DNA of 64,000 nucleotides from an uncultured Sulfurovum sp. (GCA_902727915.1 CACVAU010000038.1:1-64000); one strand, 5' to 3'; shown: positions 25,490-35,267, counted from the stretch's first letter. Translations and numbers: made by a program. The notes: generated by a model not told the origin, from the sequence alone.

Positions 25490-26935
25490 ATGAGTACACA
25501 AAAATTCATTTTAAAATTTTTCCCTGAAATTATGGTTAAAGGCTCTTCAGCTAAAAAACAGATGGTTGGACAGTTATATAACAACCTTATAAAGTTATTA
25601 GAGGAAATAGACAAAGAGATACATGTTAAAAAATTTTCTGACAAAATAGAAGTAGTTAGTCCCATAAAAGTTGTTGAAAAAGTTAGAAAACGTCTTTTAG
25701 ATACACCAGGCATAGAGCAAGTTTTAGAAGCGTTGCAATTTGATAATATTAATACCTTAGATGAAATCAAAAAAAAAGTTTGTGAAGTAGTTGCTGATGA
25801 CTTAGAGGGTAAGATGTTTGTCGTGCGTGTCAAGCGTTCAGGAAAACATGAATTTAATTCTTCGGAAATAGAACGAACAGTTGGTGGATATATATTAGCA
25901 CATTCTAAAGCCAAAGGCGTTGATTTACACAATCCTGAAATTACAGTGCGTATTGAGCTTATTAACAATCAATTAAATATCATTAGTAATAAATACATGG
26001 CTTTAGGTGGGTATCCCATAGGTACACAAGGAGATATACTTTCTTTAATGTCAGGAGGATTTGACTCTACAGTAGCTTCATATCTTACCATGAAACGTGG
26101 TTTAAAAACCCATTTTATATTTTTTAATCTTGGTGGAGTTGCACATGAAATAGGGGTTAAACAAGTCTCTTCTTATCTTTGGAACAAGTTTGGTGCCTCT
26201 CATCGTGTAAAAATAATCTCTGTACCTTTTGATGATGTATTGACAGAAATTTTTCGTTCAACACCAGAAACTTATATGGGTGTTACACTCAAAAGACTTA
26301 TGCTAATGGCATCAGAAAAGATAGCCAGAGAAATGGACATAGATGCTTTACTAACAGGTGAATCTGTAGCACAAGTTTCTAGTCAAACTTTACGTAACTT
26401 GGCTCTCATAGATGAAGCAACAAATATGTTGGTTCTTCGTCCATTAGCTACAGTTAATAAACCAGAAATCATTGATATAGCAACAAGAATTGGCACACGA
26501 CGTTTTGCTGAAAATATGCCAGAGTATTGTGGGGTCATTTCTAAAAACCCTATTACCCATGGCTCGTACAAAAGAATGGCACGTGAAGCACAACGTTTTA
26601 ATTATGAGGTTTTAGATAAAGCTGTAGAAACGGCAAAAAGTATTTATGTTGATGAAGTAATAGATGATATAACAGCGAATGCTCCCATTGAAGTAATAGA
26701 AAATTTAGACAATTCAAATTATGTTGTAATTGATATTAGAGGAGAAGAAGAAACTGTTAAAACATCCTGTGAAAGTATCAATATACCCTTTTATAAGTTA
26801 AAAACAGACTTTAAAAAACTACCACAAGACAAGGAATATTTGCTATACTGTGATAAAGGAGTTATGAGTCAGCTACACGCACAGTATTTACGTGATGCTG
26901 AATCTTATGAAAATGTTAGGGTTTATAGACCATAA
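25490..26935 (+). CDS. thiI: tRNA 4-thiouridine synthase ThiI with rhodanese domain
   Basis: ThiI adenylates U8 of tRNA and transfers sulfur to make 4-thiouridine; it can also supply sulfur to thiamine synthesis. The ATG at 25490 gives 481 aa: ferredoxin-like and THUMP domains (about 1-165), the PP-loop SGGFDST at 188-194, the AANH core with MPEYCGVIS (conserved Cys), and a C-terminal rhodanese domain with active cysteine 454 in YCDKGVMS. A TTG at 25472 would add six residues but overlaps ribBA. Confidence 0.93.
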   Translation: MSTQKFILKFFPEIMVKGSSAKKQMVGQLYNNLIKLLEEIDKEIHVKKFSDKIEVVSPIKVVEKVRKRLLDTPGIEQVLEALQFDNINTLDEIKKKVCEVVADDLEGKMFVVRVKRSGKHEFNSSEIERTVGGYILAHSKAKGVDLHNPEITVRIELINNQLNIISNKYMALGGYPIGTQGDILSLMSGGFDSTVASYLTMKRGLKTHFIFFNLGGVAHEIGVKQVSSYLWNKFGASHRVKIISVPFDDVLTEIFRSTPETYMGVTLKRLMLMASEKIAREMDIDALLTGESVAQVSSQTLRNLALIDEATNMLVLRPLATVNKPEIIDIATRIGTRRFAENMPEYCGVISKNPITHGSYKRMAREAQRFNYEVLDKAVETAKSIYVDEVIDDITANAPIEVIENLDNSNYVVIDIRGEEETVKTSCESINIPFYKLKTDFKKLPQDKEYLLYCDKGVMSQLHAQYLRDAESYENVRVYRP

Positions 26936-26961
26936 AGGATGTTGACTAAAAAAGGAATTAT

Positions 26962-27498
26962 ATGAATAAGCTAACTCTTTTAGGAATTTTGTTTCTAACT
27001 TCATCCTCTTTTGTATTCTCAGAAGAGTATATTGCCAGTGAATATTATGAAGAAATCATTTCTAAAACTGAAAAGGAACTAATTTTAGATGATAAGCAAT
27101 CAACTGAGCCTAATCAAATTAATGAGACAGAATTTTTTATTGATAAGAACAGAACAATTATAGAAGAGGAAGAAGTCTCACCTTATCTAAAGGCTTTAGA
27201 ATCAATTAAAGAGAATTCTAAAGTAATCTTATTAGCAATTAGAGCAACAGATTGCCACTATTGTGACAGAATGGAAAGTGAAACTTTAAGTGAGAGTAGT
27301 GTTAAAGATGCTTTAGAAAAAGACTTTATTGTCTTACACTATAATCAAGACTTAGAAATGTTACCTATGGAATTACAAGAAGGTATGACACCAAATTTTG
27401 TTTTTGTAGATAAGGACGAAAATATTATAAATATGTACCCAGGAATGAGAACACCGAGTGAATTTAAAGATGCATTAAAAGAAATATTGTCTCAGTAA
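26962..27498 (+). CDS. Periplasmic thioredoxin-fold protein
   Basis: This 178-aa protein has a signal peptide (MNKLTLLGILFLTSSSFVFS), a charged linker, and a thioredoxin-like domain with active site DCHYCDRME (CxxC), VLHYNQDLEM and the cis-Pro-type GMTPNFVFVDKD. It resembles the thioredoxin_7/SoxW-like group, which acts on periplasmic disulfides. It sits between thiI and the ABC-F gene with its own AAAGGAATT ribosome site. Confidence 0.75.
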   Translation: MNKLTLLGILFLTSSSFVFSEEYIASEYYEEIISKTEKELILDDKQSTEPNQINETEFFIDKNRTIIEEEEVSPYLKALESIKENSKVILLAIRATDCHYCDRMESETLSESSVKDALEKDFIVLHYNQDLEMLPMELQEGMTPNFVFVDKDENIINMYPGMRTPSEFKDALKEILSQ

Positions 27499-27563
27499 AT
27501 TCGCTTTTTACTACATTATGATAAAATGCCGAAATTATTTAATATAAGCAGGTAAGTTATAAA

Positions 27564-29159
27564 ATGTTAAGCACAGTAAATATAGTTCAGCGTTATGGTA
27601 AAAGAGTACTTTTTGATAAAATAAGCATCACACTTGATGGTGGAAAAAGATATGGTCTTATTGGGGCAAATGGTGCAGGTAAGTCTACATTTTTAAAGAT
27701 TCTTTCTGGAGAGATTGAGCAGACAGATGGAACTGTTCAACTTCAACCAGGTCTTAAAATGGGTGTCTTAGGACAGAACCACTATGCTTTTGAAGACTTT
27801 ACATTAGCCGACACTGTTCTTTATGGAAACAAAAAGCTTTATAATGCTCAAAAAGAGAAAGAGAAGCTTTATATGGAAGGCGACTTTGAAGATGACAAAG
27901 TAAACGAACGTCTTGGTGAACTAGAGATGATTTGTGCTGATGAAGATCCTACTTATGAGTCAGATGTAAAGATTGAAAAACTACTTGAAGCGCTTGGCTT
28001 TGAGTCGTCTGTTCATGGAGATTTAATGTCTTCACTTACAGGTGGTGATAAAGTTAAGATTTTACTTGCACAAGTTCTTTTTTTAAAGCCAGATGTTTTA
28101 TTACTCGATGAGCCTACCAACTCACTGGACATTGAAACCATTGCATGGTTAGAGCGTGAGCTTAAACGACATGAAGGTGTTATGATTGTTATTTCTCATG
28201 ATAGACATTTTATCAACAATGTTGTAACACATATTTTAGATCTTGACTTCCAAAACATTCGTGAATTTACAGGTAACTATGATGAGTGGTATATTGCTGC
28301 AAATCTTATAGCTAAACAAGCAGAGACAGATCATGCAAAAGCTTCTAAAGAGAAAGAAGAGCTTGAAAAGTTTATTGCACGTTTCTCAGCTAATGCTTCA
28401 AAAGCAAAACAAGCTACTTCACGTCAAAAGCAACTAGATAAATTAGATATTGAAGAAATTAAACTTTCATCAAGACGTGATCCATCTATTATGTTTAAAC
28501 CTCATAGAGATCTTGGAAATGAGATTTTAGAAGTTAAGAATGTTGGTAAGTCGTATGATAACTTAGAAGTATTTTCAGATATTTCATTTAAAGTTGATTC
28601 AACTGAAAAGATTGCGATTATTGGTGGAAATGGTGTTGGTAAATCGACGCTACTAGAGATTATTATGGGTAAATTAAAGGCTGATAATGGTTCATTTAAC
28701 TGGGGACAAACGGTTACAACTTCTTATTTTCCTCAAAACTCAACTGACCTAGTAACAGGTGAAGAGACACTGTATGAGTGGATTCAAGGTCATGACCCTA
28801 AATGGCATATTGATGAGATTAGACAATGTTTAGGGCGTATGCTGTTTTCAGGTGAAGAGCAAAGTAAGGAAGTAGGTGCCTGTTCTGGTGGAGAAAAGCA
28901 TAGAGTAATGCTTTCTAAAATGATGATGGATGATGCCAACTACTTAGTAATGGATGAACCAAACAACCACTTAGATTTAGAAGCCATTGTTTCTCTTGGT
29001 GAAGCACTTCATAATTATCAAGGAGGTGTTATTTGTGTTTCTCATGATAGAGAATTAATTGATGCTTTTGCTAATCGTATTATTAAAATTAATTCTGATG
29101 GAACATTGATTGATTTTGAAGGAAGATATGAAGAATTTATTGTAACTCATGGAGCATAG
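27564..29159 (+). CDS. ABC-F family ATPase, YbiT-like
   Basis: This 531-aa soluble protein has two ABC cassettes: Walker A GANGAGKST and signature LTGGDKVK in the first, GGNGVGKST and CSGGEKHR in the second. The basic linker between them (SANASKAKQATSRQKQLDKL) is characteristic of ABC-F proteins, which act on ribosomes rather than in transport. Length and the opening MLSTVNIVQRYG point to the YbiT subgroup. A likely -10 (TATGATAAAAT) precedes it. Confidence 0.88.
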   Translation: MLSTVNIVQRYGKRVLFDKISITLDGGKRYGLIGANGAGKSTFLKILSGEIEQTDGTVQLQPGLKMGVLGQNHYAFEDFTLADTVLYGNKKLYNAQKEKEKLYMEGDFEDDKVNERLGELEMICADEDPTYESDVKIEKLLEALGFESSVHGDLMSSLTGGDKVKILLAQVLFLKPDVLLLDEPTNSLDIETIAWLERELKRHEGVMIVISHDRHFINNVVTHILDLDFQNIREFTGNYDEWYIAANLIAKQAETDHAKASKEKEELEKFIARFSANASKAKQATSRQKQLDKLDIEEIKLSSRRDPSIMFKPHRDLGNEILEVKNVGKSYDNLEVFSDISFKVDSTEKIAIIGGNGVGKSTLLEIIMGKLKADNGSFNWGQTVTTSYFPQNSTDLVTGEETLYEWIQGHDPKWHIDEIRQCLGRMLFSGEEQSKEVGACSGGEKHRVMLSKMMMDDANYLVMDEPNNHLDLEAIVSLGEALHNYQGGVICVSHDRELIDAFANRIIKINSDGTLIDFEGRYEEFIVTHGA

Positions 29160-29266
29160 AAACTTACTTACTACACAATTATTCCACAATTAAAAATTAA
29201 CATTATCTTATGCTTTATTATTACTAAAAATAATATTAAAGCATGAAACTATTGTCAAGGAAAAAA

Positions 29267-29551
29267 ATGGAATATATAATGTTAGCGTTACCCTATATTA
29301 TGGGAGCAATTGGTGGAAATATAACTGGAAAACTTTTACCTAGTTTAAACTTAGGAACACTTGGAAACTCAATTGCTGGTATTGTTGGTGGTGGAATTGG
29401 AGGAACCTTGCTTGGAATGGTAGGCGTAAATGCTGGAGCAGCAACTTCCCTAGATGTGGCATCACTCCTTGGTGGGGCTGGAGCTGGTGCTATAGGTGGT
29501 GCTGTTGTCATGTTTGTAGTTGGACTTATTATGAAACTACTAAGCAAATAA
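29267..29551 (+). CDS. Small glycine-rich membrane protein
   Basis: From ATG 29267 (preceded by AAGGAAAAAA) the protein is 94 aa, almost entirely small hydrophobic residues with regular glycine spacing: MLALPYIMGAIGGNITG, NSIAGIVGGGIGGTLLGMVG and AGAGAIGGAVVMFVVGLIMKLL. Two or three membrane helices with GxxxG-type packing are likely. A longer start at 29243 (MKLLSRKK) is less well placed. No function assigned. Confidence 0.6.
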   Translation: MEYIMLALPYIMGAIGGNITGKLLPSLNLGTLGNSIAGIVGGGIGGTLLGMVGVNAGAATSLDVASLLGGAGAGAIGGAVVMFVVGLIMKLLSK

Positions 29552-29561
29552 TTTTTATATC

Positions 29562-29591
29562 GGCTATTTTAATTTTTACATTAAAATAGCC
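29562..29591 (+). terminator. Intrinsic terminator
   Basis: A perfect 11-bp stem, GGCTATTTTAA with TTAAAATAGCC, around an 8-base loop, followed by ACTTTCTCTTCTT. It lies 10 bases after the stop of the glycine-rich protein gene. Confidence 0.7.
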
Positions 29592-29668
29592 ACTTTCTCT
29601 TCTTGAAATCTAATCTTTCCATATTAACTATTGTATAATATCATAACTTTTAAGTAAGAAGGTGCGTG

Positions 29669-30208
29669 ATGAGTATTAGTGAAATTTTATTAAATAGAGC
29701 CAATAATAAATGTGAACTGTGTGGTAAGAAAGAGGGCTTAAGTACCTATCTTGTAGAGCCTAAAGAAGAGGCTATTGTTATTTGTAACACTTGTTTATCC
29801 TCTATAGATAAACCCATGGAGAATGAGTCTCATTGGTTTTGTTTAAATGAATCTATGTGGTCAGAAGTTCCTGCTGTACAAGTAATGGTATTTAGAGTTT
29901 ATTCTCGATTAGCCAATCAAGAACAACTTGAAATGATGTACATGGAAGATGATGTACGTATATGGGCAAAAGAAGGACTGGAAGCTGAAACTCAAAAGCC
30001 AACAAAAGATGCTAATGGAACACATTTAAAAGCAGGAGATGCTGTCTCAATTATTAAAGATTTACCTGTAAAAGGTGCTGGGTTTACAGCAAAACAAGGG
30101 ACTACCATTAAAAATATTCGTATGGTATTAGGTGACCCCTTACATATTCAAGGCAAGGTAAATGGTAGTAGCATTTTTATTTTATCTAAATATTTAAAGA
30201 AGCTTTAA
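29669..30208 (+). CDS. PhnA/YjdM family protein
   Basis: This 179-aa protein has an N-terminal zinc ribbon (NNKCELCGKK, then ICNTCLS) and a C-terminal SH3-like PhnA domain (DANGTHLKAGDAVSIIKDLPVKGAGFTAKQGT through KVNGSSIFILSKYLKKL). Despite the name, the family is not the phosphonoacetate hydrolase; its role is unclear. GTG at 29666 sits directly before the ATG; I use the ATG. The next gene starts immediately after its stop. Confidence 0.9.
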   Translation: MSISEILLNRANNKCELCGKKEGLSTYLVEPKEEAIVICNTCLSSIDKPMENESHWFCLNESMWSEVPAVQVMVFRVYSRLANQEQLEMMYMEDDVRIWAKEGLEAETQKPTKDANGTHLKAGDAVSIIKDLPVKGAGFTAKQGTTIKNIRMVLGDPLHIQGKVNGSSIFILSKYLKKL

Positions 30209-30913
30209 ATGATTGATAAAAGCATTTTCTTAGCCATTTCTTTATTTTTTGTTGCCTGTGGTGGTGGATCTACTGGAGGTAGTACGCAACAAAATGAAGA
30301 TGAAATATCATATAAAACAAAATTTGTGGATGAAAACAACTGTAGTAAAGTCATTGATAATGAATTTATTATTATGTGTTATGACTATCAAAAAAAAGCT
30401 GTTAAGTCTGTTTTCTATACCCTTTATGGTGATTTGGTGAATGAAACTAATATTCAAAAACGACCTTCTTTTCATGTTGAAAAGAATTTACTATCAAAAG
30501 ATAGAACAAGTACAACAGATTATACAAATTCAGGTTACGATAAAGGGCATATGGCACCAGATGCAGCATTTGATTGGAGCCAAGAGAGTTTAGATGCTGT
30601 TTATACATTAGCCAATGTTATTCCTCAAGCACCACAAGTAAATCGAAATTCTTGGGCAAAACTGGAAGCTTATGTTCGTGATAAATCAGTAGAGTTGGGT
30701 GAGTTAAATATTGTGAATGTTGTTAAATATGGAGAAATTTCCAGTCGTATGGGTAAAAGTCAAATGGCAATTTCAAATGGTTATTATAAAATACTTTATA
30801 ATAAAGATGAAAATTATGAAGAATGTTTCTACTATAGTAATCAGCAAGGTGTTTCAACACAAGGAGATATATTGGAAGATCATATCGTATCTTGTGCTGT
30901 TGTTAGCAATTAA
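30209..30913 (+). CDS. Lipoprotein DNA/RNA non-specific endonuclease
   Basis: This 234-aa protein has a lipoprotein signal (MIDKSIFLAISLFFVACGGG, Cys 17) and an NUC-type nuclease domain. The catalytic motif usually written DRGH is DKGHMAPDAA at 111-120, followed by ANVIPQAPQVNRNSW with the metal-binding Asn. Surface-anchored nucleases of this family degrade extracellular DNA/RNA for nutrients or uptake. It follows the PhnA gene with no gap. Confidence 0.85.
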   Translation: MIDKSIFLAISLFFVACGGGSTGGSTQQNEDEISYKTKFVDENNCSKVIDNEFIIMCYDYQKKAVKSVFYTLYGDLVNETNIQKRPSFHVEKNLLSKDRTSTTDYTNSGYDKGHMAPDAAFDWSQESLDAVYTLANVIPQAPQVNRNSWAKLEAYVRDKSVELGELNIVNVVKYGEISSRMGKSQMAISNGYYKILYNKDENYEECFYYSNQQGVSTQGDILEDHIVSCAVVSN

Positions 30914-30914
30914 T

Positions 30915-31532
30915 TTATAATACTTCAATCGTTCCACGATGTAAAATAACTTTTTCTTTTTTCTCTAGTTCTTTTAAGGTTCTGGAGATAACTACCCTTG
31001 AACTTCCTAATGAGTTTGCCACCTCTTCATGTGTAACTTTAATATTCTTTTCTTTATGGTTATGTAACCATTCCAATAAACGTATATCAAGCTTCTTAAA
31101 TTTAATATCATTAATAAGTCTAGCAAGATCAGCCATACGAATTGTATAGAGTGAAAAAATATAACTTTGATATACAGGAGAAAGTACGGAAAGTTTTTTG
31201 ATGCTTTCTGAATCTAAAAGGTACCCTTCAATATCACTAAGGGTTTCAGCTGAGGCAATGGCACTTGTATTAGAAATGCTTGAAGCTGTGTTAACAATAC
31301 ATTGCTCACCCTGTTTAAGGGTATAAAGATCAATACTTTCAACACCTTCATCTTGAATGTAAAGGCGTACTTCTCCTTTGGTTAAAAGAAGTACAGACTC
31401 ACAAATATCACCTTGGTAAAACAGTATATTGTTTTTAGGGACAGCCATGGATTTGGCATTTTCTTCTAAAAAAGCTAAAGCTTCTTTTTCTAAAGAAGAT
31501 TCAAAAGGGAAATCTTTTATATTAAGTGACAT
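30915..31532 (-). CDS. Crp/Fnr family transcriptional regulator
   Basis: The 205-aa protein has an N-terminal cyclic-nucleotide-binding-like barrel (VPKNNILFYQGDICESVLLLTKGEVRLY) and a C-terminal winged helix (VTHEEVANSLGSSRVVISRTLKELEKK). No cysteine cluster of Fnr type is present, so a [4Fe-4S] sensor is unlikely. The start at 31532 is chosen because GGAG lies 6 bases upstream; the ATG at 31544 would place that site inside the gene. It is divergent from the fatty acid desaturase gene, which it may regulate (inference from position). Confidence 0.85.
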   Translation of the reverse strand: MSLNIKDFPFESSLEKEALAFLEENAKSMAVPKNNILFYQGDICESVLLLTKGEVRLYIQDEGVESIDLYTLKQGEQCIVNTASSISNTSAIASAETLSDIEGYLLDSESIKKLSVLSPVYQSYIFSLYTIRMADLARLINDIKFKKLDIRLLEWLHNHKEKNIKVTHEEVANSLGSSRVVISRTLKELEKKEKVILHRGTIEVL

Positions 31533-31711
31533 TAATAACTCCATAAATTATATTCATTTTTGTATTATTCTATCACTAAAATCTTAAGTATAGAAATAAA
31601 TGGATTATTCGGTAACAAAACTTATATGGTTTATTTATTATATATCCTTAAAATATAAAAAAAAAGTATAGTGGTTATAATTTTACATTAAACTAATCAA
31701 AGGAATAATAT

Positions 31712-32680
31712 ATGATAAAAGTCCCTTATCCAGACAATTTTAATGAGTTAAAAGCAGAGATAAAGGCTGCTGGACTCTTAGAGAGAGTGCCTGTTAGAGG
31801 AGCGATTGAAATGGTAGGGATTGTTCTTGCACTGGTTACTGTATATGCAACACTTACTCTGTGGAATCCATTTTTACTTGCATTGGTCATGACCATTATT
31901 GCCACACGTGCTGTTTTTGTTTCTCATGATATTTTACATTTACAATATTTTAAAAGTAAAAAATTATCATTTAAACTTTCATATCCTTTCTCTGCTATTA
32001 TTTTAAGTAATTCTTCTTCTTGGTGGGATTACAAACATAATGTTAATCATCATACTTATTGCAATATCGTTGAAAAAGATGAAGATATTAGAGCATTAAA
32101 CGGTGCATTTACAAATGATAAACATCGAGGTACAAACCCTTTTATAGCAAAATATAAACATATTATCTTTTGGGGTGCAATGTTTTTCATGAATTATGCT
32201 TTTATAATTCAATCTTATAATTTTGTAATCAAACGTAAACTTTGGGGTGAATTAGCACTTATGCTTCTTCACTGGCCTGTTATTTGGGGAACCATATTTT
32301 ATATCTTGCCTTTTTCAGATGCTCTTATTGTTTACTTGGTGCATAACACATTGGCTTCAGTATGGTTAGCTTTTGGGTTTATTACCAATCATTTAGGTTG
32401 TGAAGTTTTTGAAGAAGATGAAGCAAAAAGTTTGTCATGGATGGAATTACAAATGAGAGGAAGTCGTTCACTTATAGGTGGTTGGTTTACACATTGGTTT
32501 TATGGTGGACTAAACACACAAATAGAACATCATTTATTTCCAAAAGCACCAAGATTCAATTTACTAAAAGTTCAAGAACTAACACGTAATTTTGCTAAGA
32601 AACATGGAATGTTTTATTTTGAAACAACACCTCTACAGTCCTATGTGCAGATAAATGAAGCGCTTAAAGCGTATAAGTAG
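31712..32680 (+). CDS. Fatty acid desaturase
   Basis: This 322-aa integral membrane di-iron enzyme has three histidine boxes: HDILH at 72-76, HNVNHH at 109-114 and QIEHH at 270-274. Hydrophobic helices flank the boxes (about 35-68 and 165-240). It introduces double bonds into acyl chains, altering membrane fluidity. AAAGGAATAATAT is the ribosome site and TATAAT occurs at 31676-31681. The neighbouring Crp/Fnr gene is divergent. Confidence 0.9.
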   Translation: MIKVPYPDNFNELKAEIKAAGLLERVPVRGAIEMVGIVLALVTVYATLTLWNPFLLALVMTIIATRAVFVSHDILHLQYFKSKKLSFKLSYPFSAIILSNSSSWWDYKHNVNHHTYCNIVEKDEDIRALNGAFTNDKHRGTNPFIAKYKHIIFWGAMFFMNYAFIIQSYNFVIKRKLWGELALMLLHWPVIWGTIFYILPFSDALIVYLVHNTLASVWLAFGFITNHLGCEVFEEDEAKSLSWMELQMRGSRSLIGGWFTHWFYGGLNTQIEHHLFPKAPRFNLLKVQELTRNFAKKHGMFYFETTPLQSYVQINEALKAYK

Positions 32681-32689
32681 TTTATATGG

Positions 32690-32739
32690 TGCGTCGGCTG
32701 AAGCCCACCTTATTTTTAGGGTTGACTTTAGCTGACGCA
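32690..32739. repeat. Palindromic extragenic element
   Basis: The 16-base arms tgcgtcggctgaagcc (32690-32705) and gactttagctgacgca (32724-32739) are imperfect inverted repeats, with 12 or 13 pairs including the outer TGCGTC. The CG-rich arms stand out from the AT-rich surroundings. The desaturase stop is 10 bases upstream. It could be a REP/MITE-like element or act as a terminator. Confidence 0.6.
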
Positions 32740-32774
32740 ATAAAACATTTATCTCTCTAGGTTATAATGCTTTT

Positions 32775-33419
32775 ATGATAAAAAACATACTACTAACCAC
32801 AACACTACTTACAACTTCTCTTTTTTCCCAATACAATTTCAATATTCAAAACATAACACCCGAAGTTAAAGACCGAATGTTAAAAGCAGACTCTTGGCGA
32901 GAGGGATGTCCTGTGCATTTAAATGACTTACGTTATATCAATGTGAACCATTTAGACTTTAATGGTCAAACAGTCTCTGGAGAGATTATCTTGCATAAAG
33001 ATGTAGCAGATGATATTGTAAATATCTTTGCAGACTTATATGCCATAGGTTACCCTGTACGAAAAATGAGATTAGTATCTGACTTTGGAGCCAATGATTG
33101 GGAGTCAATAGAAGCAGATAACACTTCAGCATTTAACTGTAGACCAATAACAGGTAATAAAAAGAAGTGGTCAAAACATGCTTATGGAAAAGCCATAGAT
33201 ATTAACCCTATAGAAAATCCTTATGTCAATAAAAAAGGATATATCTCACATAAAGCTTCATGGAAATATAAAAAACGGATTCATAAAGTAAATACTCTTG
33301 AGGATAGGGCTGTACTTCTTAAAAATGATGAAGCAACTAAAATCTTTAAGCGTTATGGTTGGAAATGGGGTGGTGATTGGCGAACCATTAAAGATTATCA
33401 GCATTTTGTAAAGAAGTAA
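32775..33419 (+). CDS. M15 family peptidase (D,D-carboxypeptidase-like)
   Basis: This 214-aa protein has an N-terminal signal (MIKNILLTTTLLTTSLFS) and the M15 zinc-site pattern: SKHAYGKAIDINP (H135, D142) and the C-terminal DYQHF (His 210). Such enzymes trim D-Ala-containing peptide stems of peptidoglycan or related peptides in the periplasm. A single gene, convergent with the next. Confidence 0.82.
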   Translation: MIKNILLTTTLLTTSLFSQYNFNIQNITPEVKDRMLKADSWREGCPVHLNDLRYINVNHLDFNGQTVSGEIILHKDVADDIVNIFADLYAIGYPVRKMRLVSDFGANDWESIEADNTSAFNCRPITGNKKKWSKHAYGKAIDINPIENPYVNKKGYISHKASWKYKKRIHKVNTLEDRAVLLKNDEATKIFKRYGWKWGGDWRTIKDYQHFVKK

Positions 33420-33422
33420 AGT

Positions 33423-34124
33423 TTATTTTTCTTTAATATAAATAGACCCACAAAATCTATCAAATGTTTGAATAATCCTACTCATACGATCATTTGATCT
33501 AAGATCAGTATAGGGACGATTGTCTTCATACCATAATATATTAGGCACATCTTTTCTTAAGTGTGTGTCAGAGGCTTTGTTTTTTTCACCTTGTTCCATG
33601 ACATAATAGAGGGCAGGGTAGTAAGTATATTCTTCAAAAGTAGAAATAACCACATCATACTTTTCATAATTATTTAATACCTTGTCAATATTATATTTTG
33701 AAAGTTCAATATCTTTTTCGAGTTTCTCTCTAAGTATTTTAGCTTGTTCATCAGTAATCGCATTTCTTTTATCTTTAATCTCATTTTGAAGTTGGACTCT
33801 TGATTTATTTTTCCATATCTCATACTCTGCTGGAAGTGTCTTTTTGACTTTCATTGGGTCAAAAATTTCTTTCTTTTTATGTTTCATCGATAAAGTGTAT
33901 TTAAAAGCTGGGTAATCATCATTAATAAGCTTTGCATAATCATAAAAATGATTTTTTTTCTCAATACCATTTTCAATGTTTTCTGTACGAACTGTTAATT
34001 CTAATTTTAAAATCTCTTGAATAATATTTGTACTAACTAAATGTAATACAATACCGTTGTATTCTATGCCTTTAGAGTTTATTAAAATTTCATTTAATTT
34101 TTTATGGATTGCATCATATAACAT
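33423..34124 (-). CDS. Hypothetical protein, helical and charged
   Basis: This 233-aa cytoplasmic protein has no signal or membrane segment. The middle (about 105-155) is charged and likely coiled coil (RVQLQNEIKDKRNAITDEQ, REKLEKDIELSK). The C-terminus (NILWYEDNRPYTDLRSNDR) looks like a folded motif, but I cannot assign a family. It follows the XerH-like gene by 21 bp in the same direction and may be cotranscribed with it. Confidence 0.55.
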   Translation of the reverse strand: MLYDAIHKKLNEILINSKGIEYNGIVLHLVSTNIIQEILKLELTVRTENIENGIEKKNHFYDYAKLINDDYPAFKYTLSMKHKKKEIFDPMKVKKTLPAEYEIWKNKSRVQLQNEIKDKRNAITDEQAKILREKLEKDIELSKYNIDKVLNNYEKYDVVISTFEEYTYYPALYYVMEQGEKNKASDTHLRKDVPNILWYEDNRPYTDLRSNDRMSRIIQTFDRFCGSIYIKEK

Positions 34125-34145
34125 ATAAGTCTCCTATTTTTATTT

Positions 34146-35231
34146 TTATTTTTTAATAATGGAATTCAAAACATCCGTTGCTTGTCTTCGTTTATCACTG
34201 TCCATATGTGTGTATGCTCTGGTGGTTGCTGGGTCTTCATGTCGCATCATATCTTGTACTAAAGCTAAGTCTTTTACCTTAGAATAAAGTAGTGTACCAT
34301 AAGTATGTCGTAATAAGTGAGCGCCTTCTTTATCTTTAACAATTCCTGCATAATGTAATAAGTCTTTAATTTTATGAGAAACTGAAGAGGCTGAAGCTTC
34401 TTTTTTAGCATTTTGAGGAGAACAAAAAAGAAGACCATTTGGACAAGCATATTCTCTTTTCCAAAATGTGAGATATGGTTCTAAAGAAAATTTTGGTACT
34501 TCGATGATAGAACTTTTATTACCTTTACCAACAATCTTAATAAGTAAATAATCTTCTTTCTCTTGCATTTTTTTATTTTCTATGGAAAGGACTTCAGAAA
34601 TACGTAGTCCTGTATGAAGAATGAGACGAATCAATAAATTATAAAATACAGCAGAGCGATCAGAAATAAATCTATAGGAATCTAAAGAGTTTAAAAAACT
34701 TTGAACTTCTTCTTCTGTGAGATATGAAGGAATTTTATTTCCTTTCTTTCCTGAAAGACCTTGCCAATTTGAAAGATTTAAATGGTAGATAAATCCATTT
34801 CCTGAATTGGGTTCATTTTCATTATGGTCTGAAATATAGTTGAAAAAGTTAGTAATAGCATTACGATAATTTTTTTTAGTGGCATCACTCATACCAGCTG
34901 TGTTTGAAGTTAAAAAGTCAATAACGAGTTCATCATCTATCTCTTTAAGAGAACTTATTTTTTGAAGTACTAAATAGTTAAAAAGTTTTTGGACAGGTAT
35001 GTAAAAAGATTTAACTCCTTCAATTCCACCTTTACGAATTTCTTTAACAATATTCGATAACGCTTCAATGGATTCAGGAGAGTTATTAAGTTCCATAATC
35101 ATTTGTTGTATTATAAATTGATTTTTCACATTTCTTGAAGAAAGTGTATTTGTTTTAAATTTTATATATCTTGTTATCCAGAACAGTAGAGAACTTTTAA
35201 CAGAGGAGTCAATATCTAAAGGAAAACGCAT
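34146..35231 (-). CDS. xerH: XerH-like tyrosine recombinase
   Basis: This 361-aa recombinase is close in length and N-terminal pattern to the single-recombinase XerH of Campylobacterota (LLFWITRYIKFKTNTLS and SDATKKNYRNAITNFFNYI as recalled from the H. pylori protein). The catalytic set is complete: R210 in LHTGLRISE, a KGKGxK-type lysine near 236, HLLRH at 305-309, H331 and Tyr340. XerH resolves chromosome dimers at difH with FtsK; an ftsK is at 53302. It starts just left of an intergenic region full of inverted arms and is divergent from a second recombinase. Identity as the chromosomal XerH rather than an element integrase is probable but not proven. Confidence 0.75.
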   Translation of the reverse strand: MRFPLDIDSSVKSSLLFWITRYIKFKTNTLSSRNVKNQFIIQQMIMELNNSPESIEALSNIVKEIRKGGIEGVKSFYIPVQKLFNYLVLQKISSLKEIDDELVIDFLTSNTAGMSDATKKNYRNAITNFFNYISDHNENEPNSGNGFIYHLNLSNWQGLSGKKGNKIPSYLTEEEVQSFLNSLDSYRFISDRSAVFYNLLIRLILHTGLRISEVLSIENKKMQEKEDYLLIKIVGKGNKSSIIEVPKFSLEPYLTFWKREYACPNGLLFCSPQNAKKEASASSVSHKIKDLLHYAGIVKDKEGAHLLRHTYGTLLYSKVKDLALVQDMMRHEDPATTRAYTHMDSDKRRQATDVLNSIIKK

Positions 35232-35267
35232 TTTTAATCTAACCTTTTATATTTTACTTTTTATTTA

